This document shows positions 22,348-32,955 of a DNA stretch of 64,000 nucleotides, piece after piece. Within the stretch, counting starts at the first letter, position 1. Each line of letters opens with the position of its first letter. The stretch comes from Perkinsus marinus ATCC 50983 (taxonomy: Eukaryota > Perkinsozoa > Perkinsida > Perkinsidae): NCBI RefSeq assembly GCF_000006405.1, contig NW_003213889.1, positions 317,592-381,591 of the forward strand, written 5' to 3'. Under the pieces are notes generated by a model. It was not told the DNA's origin, ran no database searches, and worked only from the letters and a program-made list of their open reading frames with translations. The position numbers and the translations under genes were made by a program.

Positions 22348-23198
22348 ATGGCCTCCAGCCTGCTCTGTCGCGCTCTCTCTCGCCGCATGGTTCCATCGGG
22401 CTTAGTCAGGCCGATGACCATGCCCGCAACCCGCTATTTTTCCATGCTCACAGTGGACAAGTTCACTCGAGCCGAGGCCCTCCAGAGAGCTTCCAACCTC
22501 TATTATCAGGTCGGGCCATTGGGGTTCGCAGTCACCTATTGCATTCTCAAGGTACTCGGCACGAACTGGGAGGATGGCCTCAATCTCGTGTTAGACGTCC
22601 CTTTCTGGGAATCTGAGCTCGAGAAGGTAAGATTCATTTTAGGGCAGGAAGCAGCACTTCTGCAGGTGGATCACATGTGTGAACCTTATCTATGTGACGA
22701 TGAGATTGGCCCCATCATACGCAACCTTCACGAGACGGTCAACTGTATGTATGCATGTGAAGACGTTAGGGATCACATCAACGAGCTTCTAGAGCTGTCA
22801 AGTCGTGCTGAAGGTAGGATGCGGTATGCCGGGATCGAACCAGGGTCCGGATTCAGGCGTCATGGGCTCCGGTGCTGCTGCTTCGGAGGAGGTTGAGAAC
22901 ATGCCAGAGCAGTGCGCTATGGTTACCAGAGCTTACGAGGACCTTCTGGAGAGGTGAGTCTCTACCATCACCTCTAGCATGCATTCACGCAGCAAGATAC
23001 CCGGACCATCACCCTAAGATCGAACAGACCGTGGGTCATGGTCTTGCTATACTGCGCCAGCTCGAGAAGTTCAACTTTAAGAGCAGCCATCGATATTTCT
23101 TTTAAGCCCTCTTCAACAGAGTGACTCCGTGGCGCCGTGAAGCTTGTATGTTATACATTTTCGGATTCGTTATGGCATCGGCAGGGGGACTAGGCATG
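22348..23198 (+). CDS. Unknown, probably mitochondrial membrane protein
   Basis: The ATG at 22348 opens an Arg/Ser-rich, acid-free leader (MASSLLCRALSRRMVPSGLV) typical of a mitochondrial targeting peptide. A helical region (TRAEALQRASNLYYQVGPLG), then VDHMCEPYLCDDEIGPIIRN and EDVRDHINELLELSSRAE, follow across short introns. The exon beginning GVMGSGAAASEEVENMP comes next, then YPDHHPKIEQTVGHGLAILR. A 51-bp intron then leads to VTPWRREACMLYIFGFVMA, a transmembrane helix ending near 23198. The 3' end is uncertain: a donor follows GGCATG and the last exon may lie near 23270. No known family was recognised. Reading straight through 23103-23105 would hit a TAA, which the proposed intron removes. 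Confidence 0.5.
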
Positions 23199-23284
23199 GT
23201 GAGACTGTTTTCTATTCGAATTTTTGTAGTGTTTCCATATCACCTCGATCTAACTCCTCTTAAAGCTACTATTCTTACCTAATA

Positions 23285-24251
23285 ATGGCTCCTCGACAAT
23301 CGAGAAAGCATTCCGGTGGGATAACGGTCGGTCTAGCCGATTTGGGGCGGACTCTCCCTCATCTATGCCCAACACCACTGCCATCACAAGTGAGCCCTCA
23401 TCAGTTCGACCCTTACACAGTCGCATTGTTATTTTCAGAGCCTAGCGTCACGCATGGCATCATTACCGCCAGCGGCAGCGACTCTACAGGAGAGACCAGT
23501 GAAGCAGGCACCGAAGTATGTGCCTCGAGAGGACGTTCGCATCCTGCCTCATCCCCCGAGAGGTCGGGGGCAGGAGTCTGTGGATTCGCCGGAGCCAGCA
23601 GCCCCACGAATGTCGGGGGAGACTCTAGTCGAGTTGTGGGATGCTCCTATTGAGGAGACCTTGCCCGACTCGAAACTGGCCAAGGAGATCATAGCCTCTC
23701 GAACTAGCCCTGTGTTCAGCCCGAAAATGGGGCATGTAAGGACCGATAGTTGGATGATCTCCTAACTGCTGTTCCAGGTACGGATATTAGCACGACCGCC
23801 GCACTCCTCTACAGAGAGTACAACACAGTCTCCTCAGCCGGTGTCAGCCGAGGCTAAATCTCCCTCAGCTGAATTATCAGCACAAGAAGTCAAATCTACT
23901 TCAACTACTAGCGATTCTGTGGCGATCGAACAGGGCTCTACGGAGATGGCTCCGTCAGCGCACGTATCTTGTGGAGGAGCGAAAGTTCTAGCGAGTCGGA
24001 AGTTGCCTGTAACGAGGCTTAAGAGTGACAGAGATCGGCCACCAGAAGAAAAGCAGACGAAAGCTGAGCTTGAGGGTGAGTAGTTATAGTCGTATATTTT
24101 TATATGATAAACGTCCGCAGATACAAATGAGTCGACTTCGACTAAACCTCGACGAAATCGGAAAGGGAAGGGCAAAGGTGGCGCCAATCGGCAACAGAGT
24201 CGGCAACGCTACAAGCAGTGGAATTACAGTTCCTACTACTATTACTACTGA
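23285..24251 (+). CDS. Basic low-complexity protein with two VRIL-PP (SUZ-like) motifs
   Basis: Exons read from ATG 23285 (MAPRQSRKHSGG) through one running from about 23443 to 23738, then about 23778-24074 and 24120-24251. The protein is disordered and rich in Pro, Ser, Glu and Lys. Two similar motifs occur: REDVRILPHPPRGRGQES and VRILARPPHSST. They resemble the ILKRP core of SUZ RNA-binding modules. A basic stretch (PRRNRKGKGKGG) precedes a C terminus ending in WNYSSYYYYY. An RNA-associated role is plausible but is inferred from composition and a short motif only. It might be the 3' part of the preceding gene rather than a separate gene. Confidence 0.5.
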
Positions 24252-24973
24252 GCGATATATGTTGCTGACAATTATGCTGGAGGTCGCAGCATTTATAAAT
24301 AGGCTTACTACAATTCATCGCATTATGTCACTCTTGCTTAATTGTTTTCCCCATTATTGTGACAATCGTCGTATCATTTTGACTTGTGAATATCTCTGCT
24401 TGTGTTATTAGTGACATAGGCCATTTCTCCCTTGACCGTAAATGCGTGTTCATGGTTTTTCTACACTTCATATCGATGGAATCAACTCAATGAAGCTGTG
24501 TTTTCTCATATTCCAGCGTTCGCAAACGGAACAGGAATAACAATATTATTCGCGAGGAACTCTCTTTTATTACCATGATAACGAAATTGTGAGATGATAT
24601 TTCCGTGAGAACTCCGCACACGCACCTTCACGATTATATTCTTCAGATAATTATATACCACTGATTCTCTGATTTTATACAGCTCAAGGAACCTACTCGT
24701 CCATCTCTTAATCCAATCTTTCAACCCAACACAATACTCCTCGTAGCATCAAGTAAACTAAGTTCCAGGTTTTGGCCAATCGTTATAATGCAATTATCCA
24801 CTACTGCAACGGCAAAACCGTTGACAACCTCGGATTGAACAATTCCCTTCAATTTAGACGGTAAAGACTGATCAACAATATTATAACCGAGATTTACAAC
24901 GATCAACGAAGAGCGACACAGCAGATTCAAACCGCACCAGTACCAACAGCAGCTTTGAAATGAATCTAAGTGC
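24252..24973. other. Convergent 3' spacer
   Basis: About 720 AT-rich bases between the stop codons of the plus-strand low-complexity gene and minus-strand EF2. It presumably contains both 3' UTRs. No coding feature was supported. Confidence 0.6.
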
Positions 24974-27490
24974 TTAGAGCTTATCCATATAGTTGGACAG
25001 ATCAGGCATCTCAACCTTGATGTTCTTGCGCTTACGGATGTTGAGAACGAGCTCCTGAGCCTTGGAACCCTCCTGCATCGGGTCGCCGGGAAGAGCCTCC
25101 CAATGATCGAACACGCACTGAGGGAAGGCCTGACCAGAGGTAGCCTGACGGAGAGCACCAGTGAAGCCGAACGACTCGGCAACGGGCAAGTAGGCCTTAA
25201 GCTGAAGCAGAGGAGTACCCTCCTTCTGATTCTCCTCGAACACGCAACCACGACGCATGGTGAGCACGTTATAGATACCAGACATGGCCTCAGTAGGAGC
25301 GGTGATCTCAGCAAGGAAGACAGGTTCCTGGAGAGCAGGACCGGAGAGCAACTCAGCGGCGAAGCAGACACGACGGGTAGCAGGCATAAGCTGACCGGCA
25401 CCACGATGGATAGCATCAGTATGCAAGGTAACATCCTGAATGTTGAAGCGAATACCACGCATGTTCTCCTCACAGAGAGGACCCTCCTTAGAAGCCCACT
25501 GGAAGGCCGAGTTTACATGCTCCTTGATCTCATTAAGGTACTGGACACCCTGAGTGACATCGACGACGACGTTGGCACCCTCAGTCTCGGGGCCGAAGCA
25601 CCAGATCTTACGGGCGGCGTTAACATCCCAGTCGTACTTCTCAGCGAGCTCCTTAGCACGCTCCTTAGGATCAACACGAGGACCCAACTTGCCGCTCTCG
25701 ATCTCGGCACTGACCTCATCACCCAAGGGCTCGGCAGTCACGAACAAACGGTTATGCTTGTTGGGGGACTTGGCGAGAGCAGTCTGGCTTGAGGTAGTAG
25801 TGACAGTCTCTCTGTATGAGACGACGGGATCGGATACAGTGAAGTCGCACTGAGCGTACTCGTCCTTAAGATCCTTAAGGCAGATCTCAACGTGCAACTC
25901 ACCGCAGCCAGCAATGATATGCTCACCAGACTCCTCAGTGGTGCAGACAACAAGGGGATCAGACTTAGAAAGCTTCTTGAGACCCTCAACGAGCTTGGGG
26001 AGATCCTTACCATCCTTAGGCTTCACAGCCACACGGACGACGGGAGACACAGAGTACTTCATATCGGCGATGTTATGGGCATCAGGGATATCAGTGATGG
26101 TACCAGACTTGAGCAAGTACTGATCAACACCGACCAAGGCACAGGTGTTACCGCAAGGGATATCAGACACCTGTTCGACATAACGACCCATCATAAGAAC
26201 GGTACGCTGGATGTTCTTGACATTCAAGTCATCCTTGGAGCCGGGGACGTAATGGGGTCCCTGGATACGGACCTTCTTACCGGTAGCAATGGTACCAGAG
26301 AAGACACGGCCGAAAGCATAGAACCTACCCTTATCAGAAGTGGGAACCATCTTAGAGATGTACATCATGAGAGGACCATGGGGATCACAGGCACGGATGG
26401 CGTTGGCGGCAGCGTCATCCATAGGACCCTCGTAAAGGTTCTCAACACGATACTTCTGGGCGAACACGGGACTAGGCAAGTGATCGACGATCATAGCCAA
26501 CAAAGTATCAGCAGCAGGCAACCAAGTCTGCATGACCTTCTTCATCAAAGGCTTACCGGTGAGGAGCTTGTCGTCACCCTTGAGGACGATGTTCAAAGAC
26601 TTGAGCATCTTCTCGTACTTCTCCTTATCCTCGTTCATGATGGCACGGATCATCTGAGTGATAGGCTCAACGATGAACTGGCAGAAGGCACGAGGGAGAG
26701 GCTTGCCAGTGTGACCAGCAGGCTCGGCGACGTTAGTCCAAGAGTGCTTCTTGGCGTTGAAGAAAGTATCACCCCAGAGACGCTTCATCATCTTAGACTT
26801 GGGGACACCAAACTTAGAAGCATACATCTCGGCGAACTTCTCGATGGAGAAAGCCCAACCGTGAAGACCGGAACCGAAGGCGACGGTACCTTTCTCGGGA
26901 TAGACCTGGCAATCACCCATGAGCTCATCGTTGTAAGTGGCGATGATGACGTTGACATCCTCAATGCATTTACGGAAGTTGACATACATCTCCTCAGGGT
27001 CCATCTGCAACTCCAAGATACACCTATCGACCTTGTTCATGAACAGAACTGGCTTGACCCTCTCACTCAAGGCCTGACGAAGCACAGTCTCGGTCTGGAC
27101 GGCAGTACCCTCAATGCAATCGACGACGACCAGAGCACCATCGGTGACACGAAGAGCAGCAGTAACCTCAGATGAGAAATCAACGTGCCCGGGGGAATCA
27201 ATAAGGTTAATAAGGTAACCGTGTTCCTTGTCCTTGTCCTCGGCCTTGTACTCATAATACAGAGAGACACCAGTAGACTTGATAGTCACACCACGCTCCT
27301 GCTCATCAGCACGAGTATCAGTGAAACGAGCATCACCGGCGGCCTTAGAAGAGATAATGCCAGCACGGCAGATAAGGGAATCGGTCAGAGTGGACTTGCC
27401 GTGATCGACATGAGCAATGACGCTCATGTTACGGATGTAAAGAGGCTCATCCATGGCCGCGCGCATCTCCTCTACTGTGAAGTTCGGCAT
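24974..27490 (-). CDS. EEF2: Elongation factor 2
   Basis: Ribosomal translocase GTPase of the cytosol. A single uninterrupted exon of 838 aa begins at ATG 27490. The P-loop AHVDHGKST is at residues 26-34, followed by switch-region [20 protein letters not shown] and NKVD. The diphthamide loop [15 protein letters not shown] places the modifiable histidine at about residue 695, and the protein ends in the canonical NYMDKL. Length and motifs are those of a normal, full-length eEF2. It is the only long gene here besides the serpin and the NIPA-like gene with no intron, and its codon use is strongly biased, as expected for a highly expressed gene. That bias also produces a long antisense ORF. Confidence 0.99.
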   Translation of the reverse strand: MPNFTVEEMRAAMDEPLYIRNMSVIAHVDHGKSTLTDSLICRAGIISSKAAGDARFTDTRADEQERGVTIKSTGVSLYYEYKAEDKDKEHGYLINLIDSPGHVDFSSEVTAALRVTDGALVVVDCIEGTAVQTETVLRQALSERVKPVLFMNKVDRCILELQMDPEEMYVNFRKCIEDVNVIIATYNDELMGDCQVYPEKGTVAFGSGLHGWAFSIEKFAEMYASKFGVPKSKMMKRLWGDTFFNAKKHSWTNVAEPAGHTGKPLPRAFCQFIVEPITQMIRAIMNEDKEKYEKMLKSLNIVLKGDDKLLTGKPLMKKVMQTWLPAADTLLAMIVDHLPSPVFAQKYRVENLYEGPMDDAAANAIRACDPHGPLMMYISKMVPTSDKGRFYAFGRVFSGTIATGKKVRIQGPHYVPGSKDDLNVKNIQRTVLMMGRYVEQVSDIPCGNTCALVGVDQYLLKSGTITDIPDAHNIADMKYSVSPVVRVAVKPKDGKDLPKLVEGLKKLSKSDPLVVCTTEESGEHIIAGCGELHVEICLKDLKDEYAQCDFTVSDPVVSYRETVTTTSSQTALAKSPNKHNRLFVTAEPLGDEVSAEIESGKLGPRVDPKERAKELAEKYDWDVNAARKIWCFGPETEGANVVVDVTQGVQYLNEIKEHVNSAFQWASKEGPLCEENMRGIRFNIQDVTLHTDAIHRGAGQLMPATRRVCFAAELLSGPALQEPVFLAEITAPTEAMSGIYNVLTMRRGCVFEENQKEGTPLLQLKAYLPVAESFGFTGALRQATSGQAFPQCVFDHWEALPGDPMQEGSKAQELVLNIRKRKNIKVEMPDLSNYMDKL

Positions 27491-27782
27491 TTTGGCAAGA
27501 GGTCCTTGGGAACTGAGAACAACAACATTGAATCTCGCTTATTTACTACTAGCGCTGTAAAAGGGAGCAATCCAACGAAGGTACGGATCGACGGAGCCGA
27601 ATTCGACCACTGTCACGATCACACGGTTAAATGAGGATGCTAGTAATAAATGCTCTGGGCCCCAGAGACCACACATCCGCGTGCGTAACTCAGATCGTAC
27701 GAGCTGCGCAAATCTAATCGATTTACGCTGGATTCGCTATGATCGTTCCGTCGACAACGGCGCAGTTTCATATCCCGTCACC
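27491..27782. promoter_or_regulatory. Divergent promoter region of EF2 and the 27.8 kb gene
   Basis: The 292 bp between the EF2 start codon and the start of the plus-strand unknown gene must serve both. The minus strand just upstream of the EF2 ATG has a possible acceptor (TTCTCAG) that could be used for cis or trans splicing of a leader. No specific element can be proved. Confidence 0.35.
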
Positions 27783-29402
27783 ATGCCAGCTCTTCCACGA
27801 CCTGCCCTGGCGACACTCGCCGCTGTGGTGAGTGAGGAGACTCTGCCCGCTAGGGGGCTCTTCATATGCAGGTAATGACTCTCTTCTGACATGCTCGTAT
27901 GGGTGGGACGGGAAATCTTGCGAGTGCGTTGCCAAAGATACGCGTTGTAACTGCATTATTCAAGGCTTATACGGTTGTAATACTCGACACGGTGTTAGTA
28001 AGACAACTATTGTAGTATCAATAGTTATATACCGAATCAGTCAGGGATATACGCGAGTCGACTCGTTTCATGCAAGGATGAGTCGGAACAGATTGAAGCT
28101 GAGTTTGATATAGTTATTGCTATCTCGATAAGAGCGACGAATCACTCACAAGATCGAGCCCAGGAGTTCATCCTGGTCCGCATATTGTGGCTATCACACT
28201 GTTTCCCACGTTGTCTACACAAGTGAATCAGAACTCAGATGTGATGTTTGATGGCGTCAGTGTAAATCATAGAGTTCCATTCCCACTTGGAAGTTCGGGA
28301 TACTATCGATGCTACTAGGCACACAGCCCGAGAGCTAGTTGGATTATGCGAAGCAGCAGTTGCCGAGCTCCGCAAGGCTCCAGACTTGAAGGCTTTATCG
28401 CAGACGGCGAGGCATGTGGGTCTGGTTGACCTCAGAATGCGTCGATCGAGAGTGGTGGATCCTGATCAGTAGGTGGCACTTGGGACGATCGGTTGCACAT
28501 GTGGGGACTCCCTTACGCGTATAGGTTTGAATGTCTCCAACCATTCGAGGACACCATATGGATTCCCCTGGCGGAAGCAGTAGACGCAGTTAAACCACCA
28601 CTACAAATGCTTGCACGGATACTCTCTTACTTCTCGGAAGCACTACAGAGACCAGCTGTCGTCTTGGCCAGAGGAGCTATTGATCATGCAGTCAACGGTG
28701 CCTGGCAGCAGAAGGCTCTGCTAGTTCGGTCCCTGAGGCGTTTGGACGTGAACCATTCCGAAGTGGAGCAGCGGTGCATAGGTAATCACGGGAGGCCTCC
28801 ATGAGAAATGGCTGATTCTGTCAGCCGCCTTGATGTCGCGACCAGCGGTTACTCAGAGATTCGAAGTTCAATTAATAATGACACTTATGCACGCGTCACC
28901 AATACTACCCCTCCTCACTGAGGAAGCGTTCTCACGGCTCTTGGAAAGCATCGACTCTCGCTTACTCGAACGTATCAACACTGCTACTACGACAAGGTGA
29001 GTGTCATCCCTCACATAAATCTATGACATTACCACTCTTCAGAGCACTTATGAGTTTCGACCGAGACCGACTCTTGAGGTCGATGCCGTTGCATTTGTTG
29101 CGGACATTCCAACGTACGGATTTGACACGAATGATCAGTTCCGAGGAGGACGAGACCAGCGGAAAGATGACATTCAACGCCTTTTTACAGAGTGGCATGG
29201 AACGAAGAGTAGTTCGTGTAAAATCTCTAGTGGGTCACCGTCGTGTGAGCAGGTATTGGCAGCGATGTACGCCGCATGTGCGGCTGACTCGAGCGATAAT
29301 TTAAGACGATTCCGAAGTTCAATCACTAGCCAGGTTGATTGCTTTCCCTTTTCTGTTGACTTTGTACTGAACTGGTCCCATGCATTGATGGTGGAGAGTT
29401 GA
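27783..29402 (+). CDS. Unknown multi-exon protein
   Basis: The exon at 27783 begins MPALPRPALATLAAVVSEET and ends at a GT donor near 27871. Further coding-like exons follow. About 28275-28470 has DTIDATRHTARELVGLCEAA and VAELRKAPDLKALSQTARHV. About 28525-28780 has EDTIWIPLAEAVDAVKPPLQ. About 28880-28995 has LLTEEAFSRLLESIDSRLLE. From about 29043 a long open stretch begins TYEFRPRPTLEVDAVAFVAD and runs to TGA 29400-29402. The helical, leucine-rich exons and GT-AG borders argue for a real gene, but the joins were not fully phased and no family was recognised. Confidence 0.4.
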
Positions 29403-29790
29403 TGTTTCTGTGACATTCGTTTCATTCGCCGCTAGCAGTTTTGTTACTCAAGTAATCTTAACGGATTCGAGCTCAACGGCAGCATGCCACTGATGGGAAG
29501 GTGGAACTGAGTCAGGATATAGTTAGCACTAGCGAGTCGGGTGACGAGTAGTCATCCATTCTCTCACCATCAAGGAGAGAACAGCGTTACTCGTGGCTGT
29601 CCAGCGATCTGGACGATATTCGTTTATGGCACCCCTCAGCTATAGGACAACTATATGCAACGATGATGAGTAGATTTATGATACTCAAATAATGGTCATC
29701 CCTATATCATTCGTTGTGGCGATCGGATTTATCAACGGTTCACTCAGAAAATTTAGAAACTGAGCTCGGATACATTTCATGTGGAATATC
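29403..29790. other. Spacer, nothing recognised
   Basis: About 390 bp between the unknown gene and the tRNA region, with no supported feature. Confidence 0.4.
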
Positions 29791-29862
29791 GGGTAGTGGT
29801 GTAGGGGTATCTCCTCAGTTTCGCATGCAAAAAGCCTTCGGTTTGACTTCTGCTACAAACAC
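29791..29862 (+). pseudogene. tRNA-Ala-like relic
   Basis: This plus-strand stretch contains GGTGTAGGGGTATC and TTCGCATGCA, the same D-arm core and anticodon-loop core as the intact tRNA-Ala 24 bases away on the other strand. The anticodon and T stems are disrupted, so it does not fold as a normal tRNA. A short GTAG/CTAC pairing at the ends is all that remains of an acceptor stem. Confidence 0.55.
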
Positions 29863-29885
29863 ATCGTAATATGACAAGTACAGAT

Positions 29886-29956
29886 GGACGTGCCGAGAAT
29901 TGAACTCGGGACCTTCTGCATGCGAAGCAGACGTGATACCCCTACACCACACGCCC
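29886..29956 (-). tRNA. tRNA-Ala (CGC)
   Basis: The reverse complement folds as a 71-nt cloverleaf with acceptor GGGCGTG/CACGTCC, including the G3-U70 pair that marks alanine tRNAs. The anticodon stem TCTGC/GCAGA closes loop TTCGCAT (anticodon CGC), and the T arm has CGAGTTCAATTCTCG. No intron was seen. Confidence 0.93.
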
Positions 29957-30308
29957 GATACGATTATATAGTTGTTACGACTCGCAACTCCATACCCAAC
30001 ATTTGCCGAAATGAAAGAATATGCCATTGAACATTTGCATCAGGAATCACATTCCTGATTAGACCCCATACTATTTCTGTCGTAACTGGCGTCACTATCA
30101 CTATCGCTCGTCACCAACGAATATAAATACCCTCATATTGAACAAAGACTGATTTCTCGCTAGCCTATAGCGAGCTGCATTACAACTGGACACACCGAGC
30201 CGGTTAGTGTTTTGCCTCTAATGACCCTAATCCTCCCATCCACTGGTCATAACACAGAACCTCTTTCATTCATAATAAATGTAACGATATGATTCAACGA
30301 TCGAGCCG
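29957..30308. other. Spacer 3' of the J-domain gene
   Basis: About 350 bp, AT-rich, between tRNA-Ala and the stop codon of the J-domain gene. Nothing else was recognised. Confidence 0.5.
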
Positions 30309-32049
30309 CTACTGTCGCTTGAACGCCTCGTTGAGAGCATTAAAAATGCGATCCGCTCTGTACTGCTCGTCTGGTGAAGCGCTTTGATGTCTGGAAAACA
30401 CGAAGTGTGGAGGCCACTAGACATAAAGCGAATGCTCTCCTCCTACCTGTCTGGGTGGCAGAGGATGATCGCTTTTCGATATGCCTTCTTGACGGCTCCA
30501 GTGTTGACCATGAGCTCCCCTGATAAAAGCCACACCTTGGAAGCAACTGCATGACCCGGGTAGTTGATCACCTGCACTAACCGTGCTCCATCCGGAATTG
30601 GGCCACAGAGCTTCTTCCATATTCGACAGGAGGGTTCTAATATCCTTCGGTTTACCCTAGAAGGACGGCATCGACCAAACACACCAGCATCCTCCCTCAC
30701 TTGTTCGGTATACGCCCAATGATCCAACTCCTCTGCTAGCCGGCCTTGGGCATCGAGCTTAGCTTCTCGCTTCGTGGCCTCCTCTCGTTGTCTCGATGCA
30801 AACTCTTCCTATAGCGATACAGTCCTAGCTAACATAACGAGCGGTATACAGAGTACGTGTTTTGCACGGATGCGCTCTTCCTTAGCCTTCAGCCTTGCGG
30901 CCTTCAACGCTTCCCTATCCAGATCCTCTGCCCGTACTTGCGGTGCAGCAGGATTACTCGATCGGGACGTGATCCCAGGATAGACAGACGAACTCGAGGG
31001 AGGGTTGGAGACTGAAGATATACAATTCGAAATCCCAGGGAATTTCAGATCAAATCGCACACCTGTACGGTGATGTCCACCGCCAAAGTCCATAAGGTCC
31101 GCATCCAGCTCGCCTTGCCTGGACTGATGACCATAACCCTTACTGGGAGGAACAGAGTTGCCTCCTAAGGCAGGGAACTTCGCAATAATCTTCCGCAACA
31201 AGAGACTTACGAGGGCTAATTGTCGGTTTCTTCTTTGGCCGACCGCAATCATTCGAGGCCGTCGAGAACTGGCTCCGATACGCTGCGATCGCTGCCTCAA
31301 TCTAATGATTATGTTTGAAGCTCAATTCTGTATAAAATATGCACGCCCAACCTCAGGATCCTCCTCATAGTAGTAATCCGATTCTGGTAGCCGGTACGGC
31401 TTCACTGGCAGTGCCTTGACCCAGATCTCCCCGCGATATCTGGAGTGCTTTCATCGGCTCTGGTCCATAACGACGCCTGAGTACTTACGTGGGTGGACAG
31501 AGATCGTCAAAATCTTCAGGCATGTCTAACCAAACGTAGTCATCAAAGTTATCATCACTACACCGGAAGCGGAAGGTGAATGCTCTTGCCCGGTAAAAGG
31601 CTGGGTTCACAGGGAAGTGCTCCTTCACAGAGCCAACCGTAATATCATAGCCTTCGCAAGGGAGAGCAAACCTACGACGGGAGGCATTCCACCTGCTAAG
31701 ACGTAGCAGCTACCGTACATGTTGTATTTGGTCTTCTCCAAGGACCCTTCCTGAGCAACATCCACGACTTGGTAGTGTACCAAGGTAGATGATGATGACG
31801 ATGAGTAACCATCGTAGTGCGAGTCTTAAAGCCAACGAATACGCGATGGGATGGTCAATATGCTTACCTCGCCGTCCCTGAAGGCCTACTTCTCCTGCTA
31901 CTGCTTCCCGTACTTTATCCTAATGAACGACACATTGCAATGGCTGAGAGTAGGCCTAGTAGTAGTAGACCTACGTGCATGAACCTACTAGCCTGCTCGA
32001 GGCTTCGTGACATCGACTCGAAACCTTTACGGGAAAATAGAGAGCTCAT
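30309..32049 (-). CDS. DIX-like domain plus auxilin-type J-domain protein
   Basis: Twelve exons chain in phase to 397 aa: 32049-31975, 31919-31868, 31824-31719, 31671-31489, 31439-31352, 31301-31211, 31164-31063, 31011-30857, 30808-30701, 30656-30578, 30519-30447 and 30390-30309. Residues about 56-150 resemble a DIX domain: ITVGSVKEHF, then FRFRCSDDNFDDYVWLDMPE, DDLCPPTYRGEIWVKAL. A disordered Ser/Pro/Gly linker and a charged coiled coil (KAARLKAKEERIRAK) follow. Residues about 321-397 form a C-terminal J domain of auxilin/GAK type: DIRTLLSNMEEALWP, VKKAYRKAIILCHPDR with HPD at 368-370, and RIFNALNEAF. Auxilin J domains recruit Hsc70 to uncoat clathrin vesicles; DIX domains polymerise head-to-tail in Wnt scaffolds. 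The J domain is a confident call, the DIX assignment moderate. No clathrin-box was looked for exhaustively. Confidence 0.85.
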
Positions 32050-32955
32050 GATAACGGTGGTGACACGGGAAGCTGACTGAATCACCAACTGCCCGTCCAT
32101 CTACTAAACACAAGTAATACAGTATCGGTCACCAGTGCAAGGGGAAGGCATCAAGTTGGGTGATATAGCGTATATTGCTGTCGCTGAGGCCAGTAAGGAG
32201 TTCTAATATTGGTTCTCCTTCATGTGGCGGGCCCAGTACCCTACAGGAATCAGACGGCGATCAATGCTTCCGCAGAAGGAGAAGTATTAGTTTTTTAGCC
32301 CTCTCGCCCCGCCATCAGATGGGAATTCACCACGCACAATCGCCGGTCCAAGTAAGTGCTTTTATCATGGACCTAGTCCAGTATAAAGGGAATTACTCCT
32401 CTGAGATCCGCAATTGAAGTCTCGCTTCTCATTGATCACCTCCATGGCCACTCATCCGTTGTACGACAAGAGCCTCACATACCACCTCCATCTGTCCCCC
32501 ACCTTAGTCCAGGTCCAGTCCGATTGAATAGCCACCTGTATGCCCAGCATATCGCGCCGTTGCAAGAGCTTTTCAAAATGACCAATAACTTTGCCTAATA
32601 ACCGAGTCCACCTCTCACACACCGTCATTGAGATGATTACCCAGGCTTTGATCCCGAAGCCTCTATCTGCATTGATTGAAAATTCTCACGCGCCCCCCTA
32701 TGGAGAGTGAGGACCTCGCACTCCTCCACATACAGCTAGTATGATGAACCAGGCATTCAAGTGAATGTGCTGATGAACAACAACAATCTGACAACGTAAC
32801 CACCGACACTAGCTACCACTACTACCTACTACCCAGCACGACGCGAAGACTAGTACGAGCAGTAGAAGCATTAGACTCATGTTGTAACCTCGTATGGGCA
32901 CTATCCGAGCCACCGTTGAATTCCATGAATATACTACAATACAATACCGCCATAG
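32050..32955. other. Spacer with one orphan exon-like stretch
   Basis: This 900-bp interval lies between the J-domain gene start and the stop codon of the NIPA-like gene. On the minus strand, about 32675-32445 is open for some 75 codons and reads like protein (ISMTVCERWTRLLGKVIGHF, then EKLLQRRDMLGIQVAI). It is not clearly spliced to either neighbour and no family was recognised. The rest looks noncoding. Confidence 0.35.

Noticed and set aside
22828-22858. tRNA T-arm-like string (minus strand CCTGGTTCGATCCCGG) in an intron of the 22.3 kb gene
   Set aside because: No D arm, anticodon arm or acceptor stem could be folded upstream of it, so it is at most a tRNA fragment.
25892-27175. 427-codon plus-strand ORF
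   Set aside because: It is exactly antisense to EF2. The strong codon bias of EF2 removes stops on the other strand; the translation has no family features.
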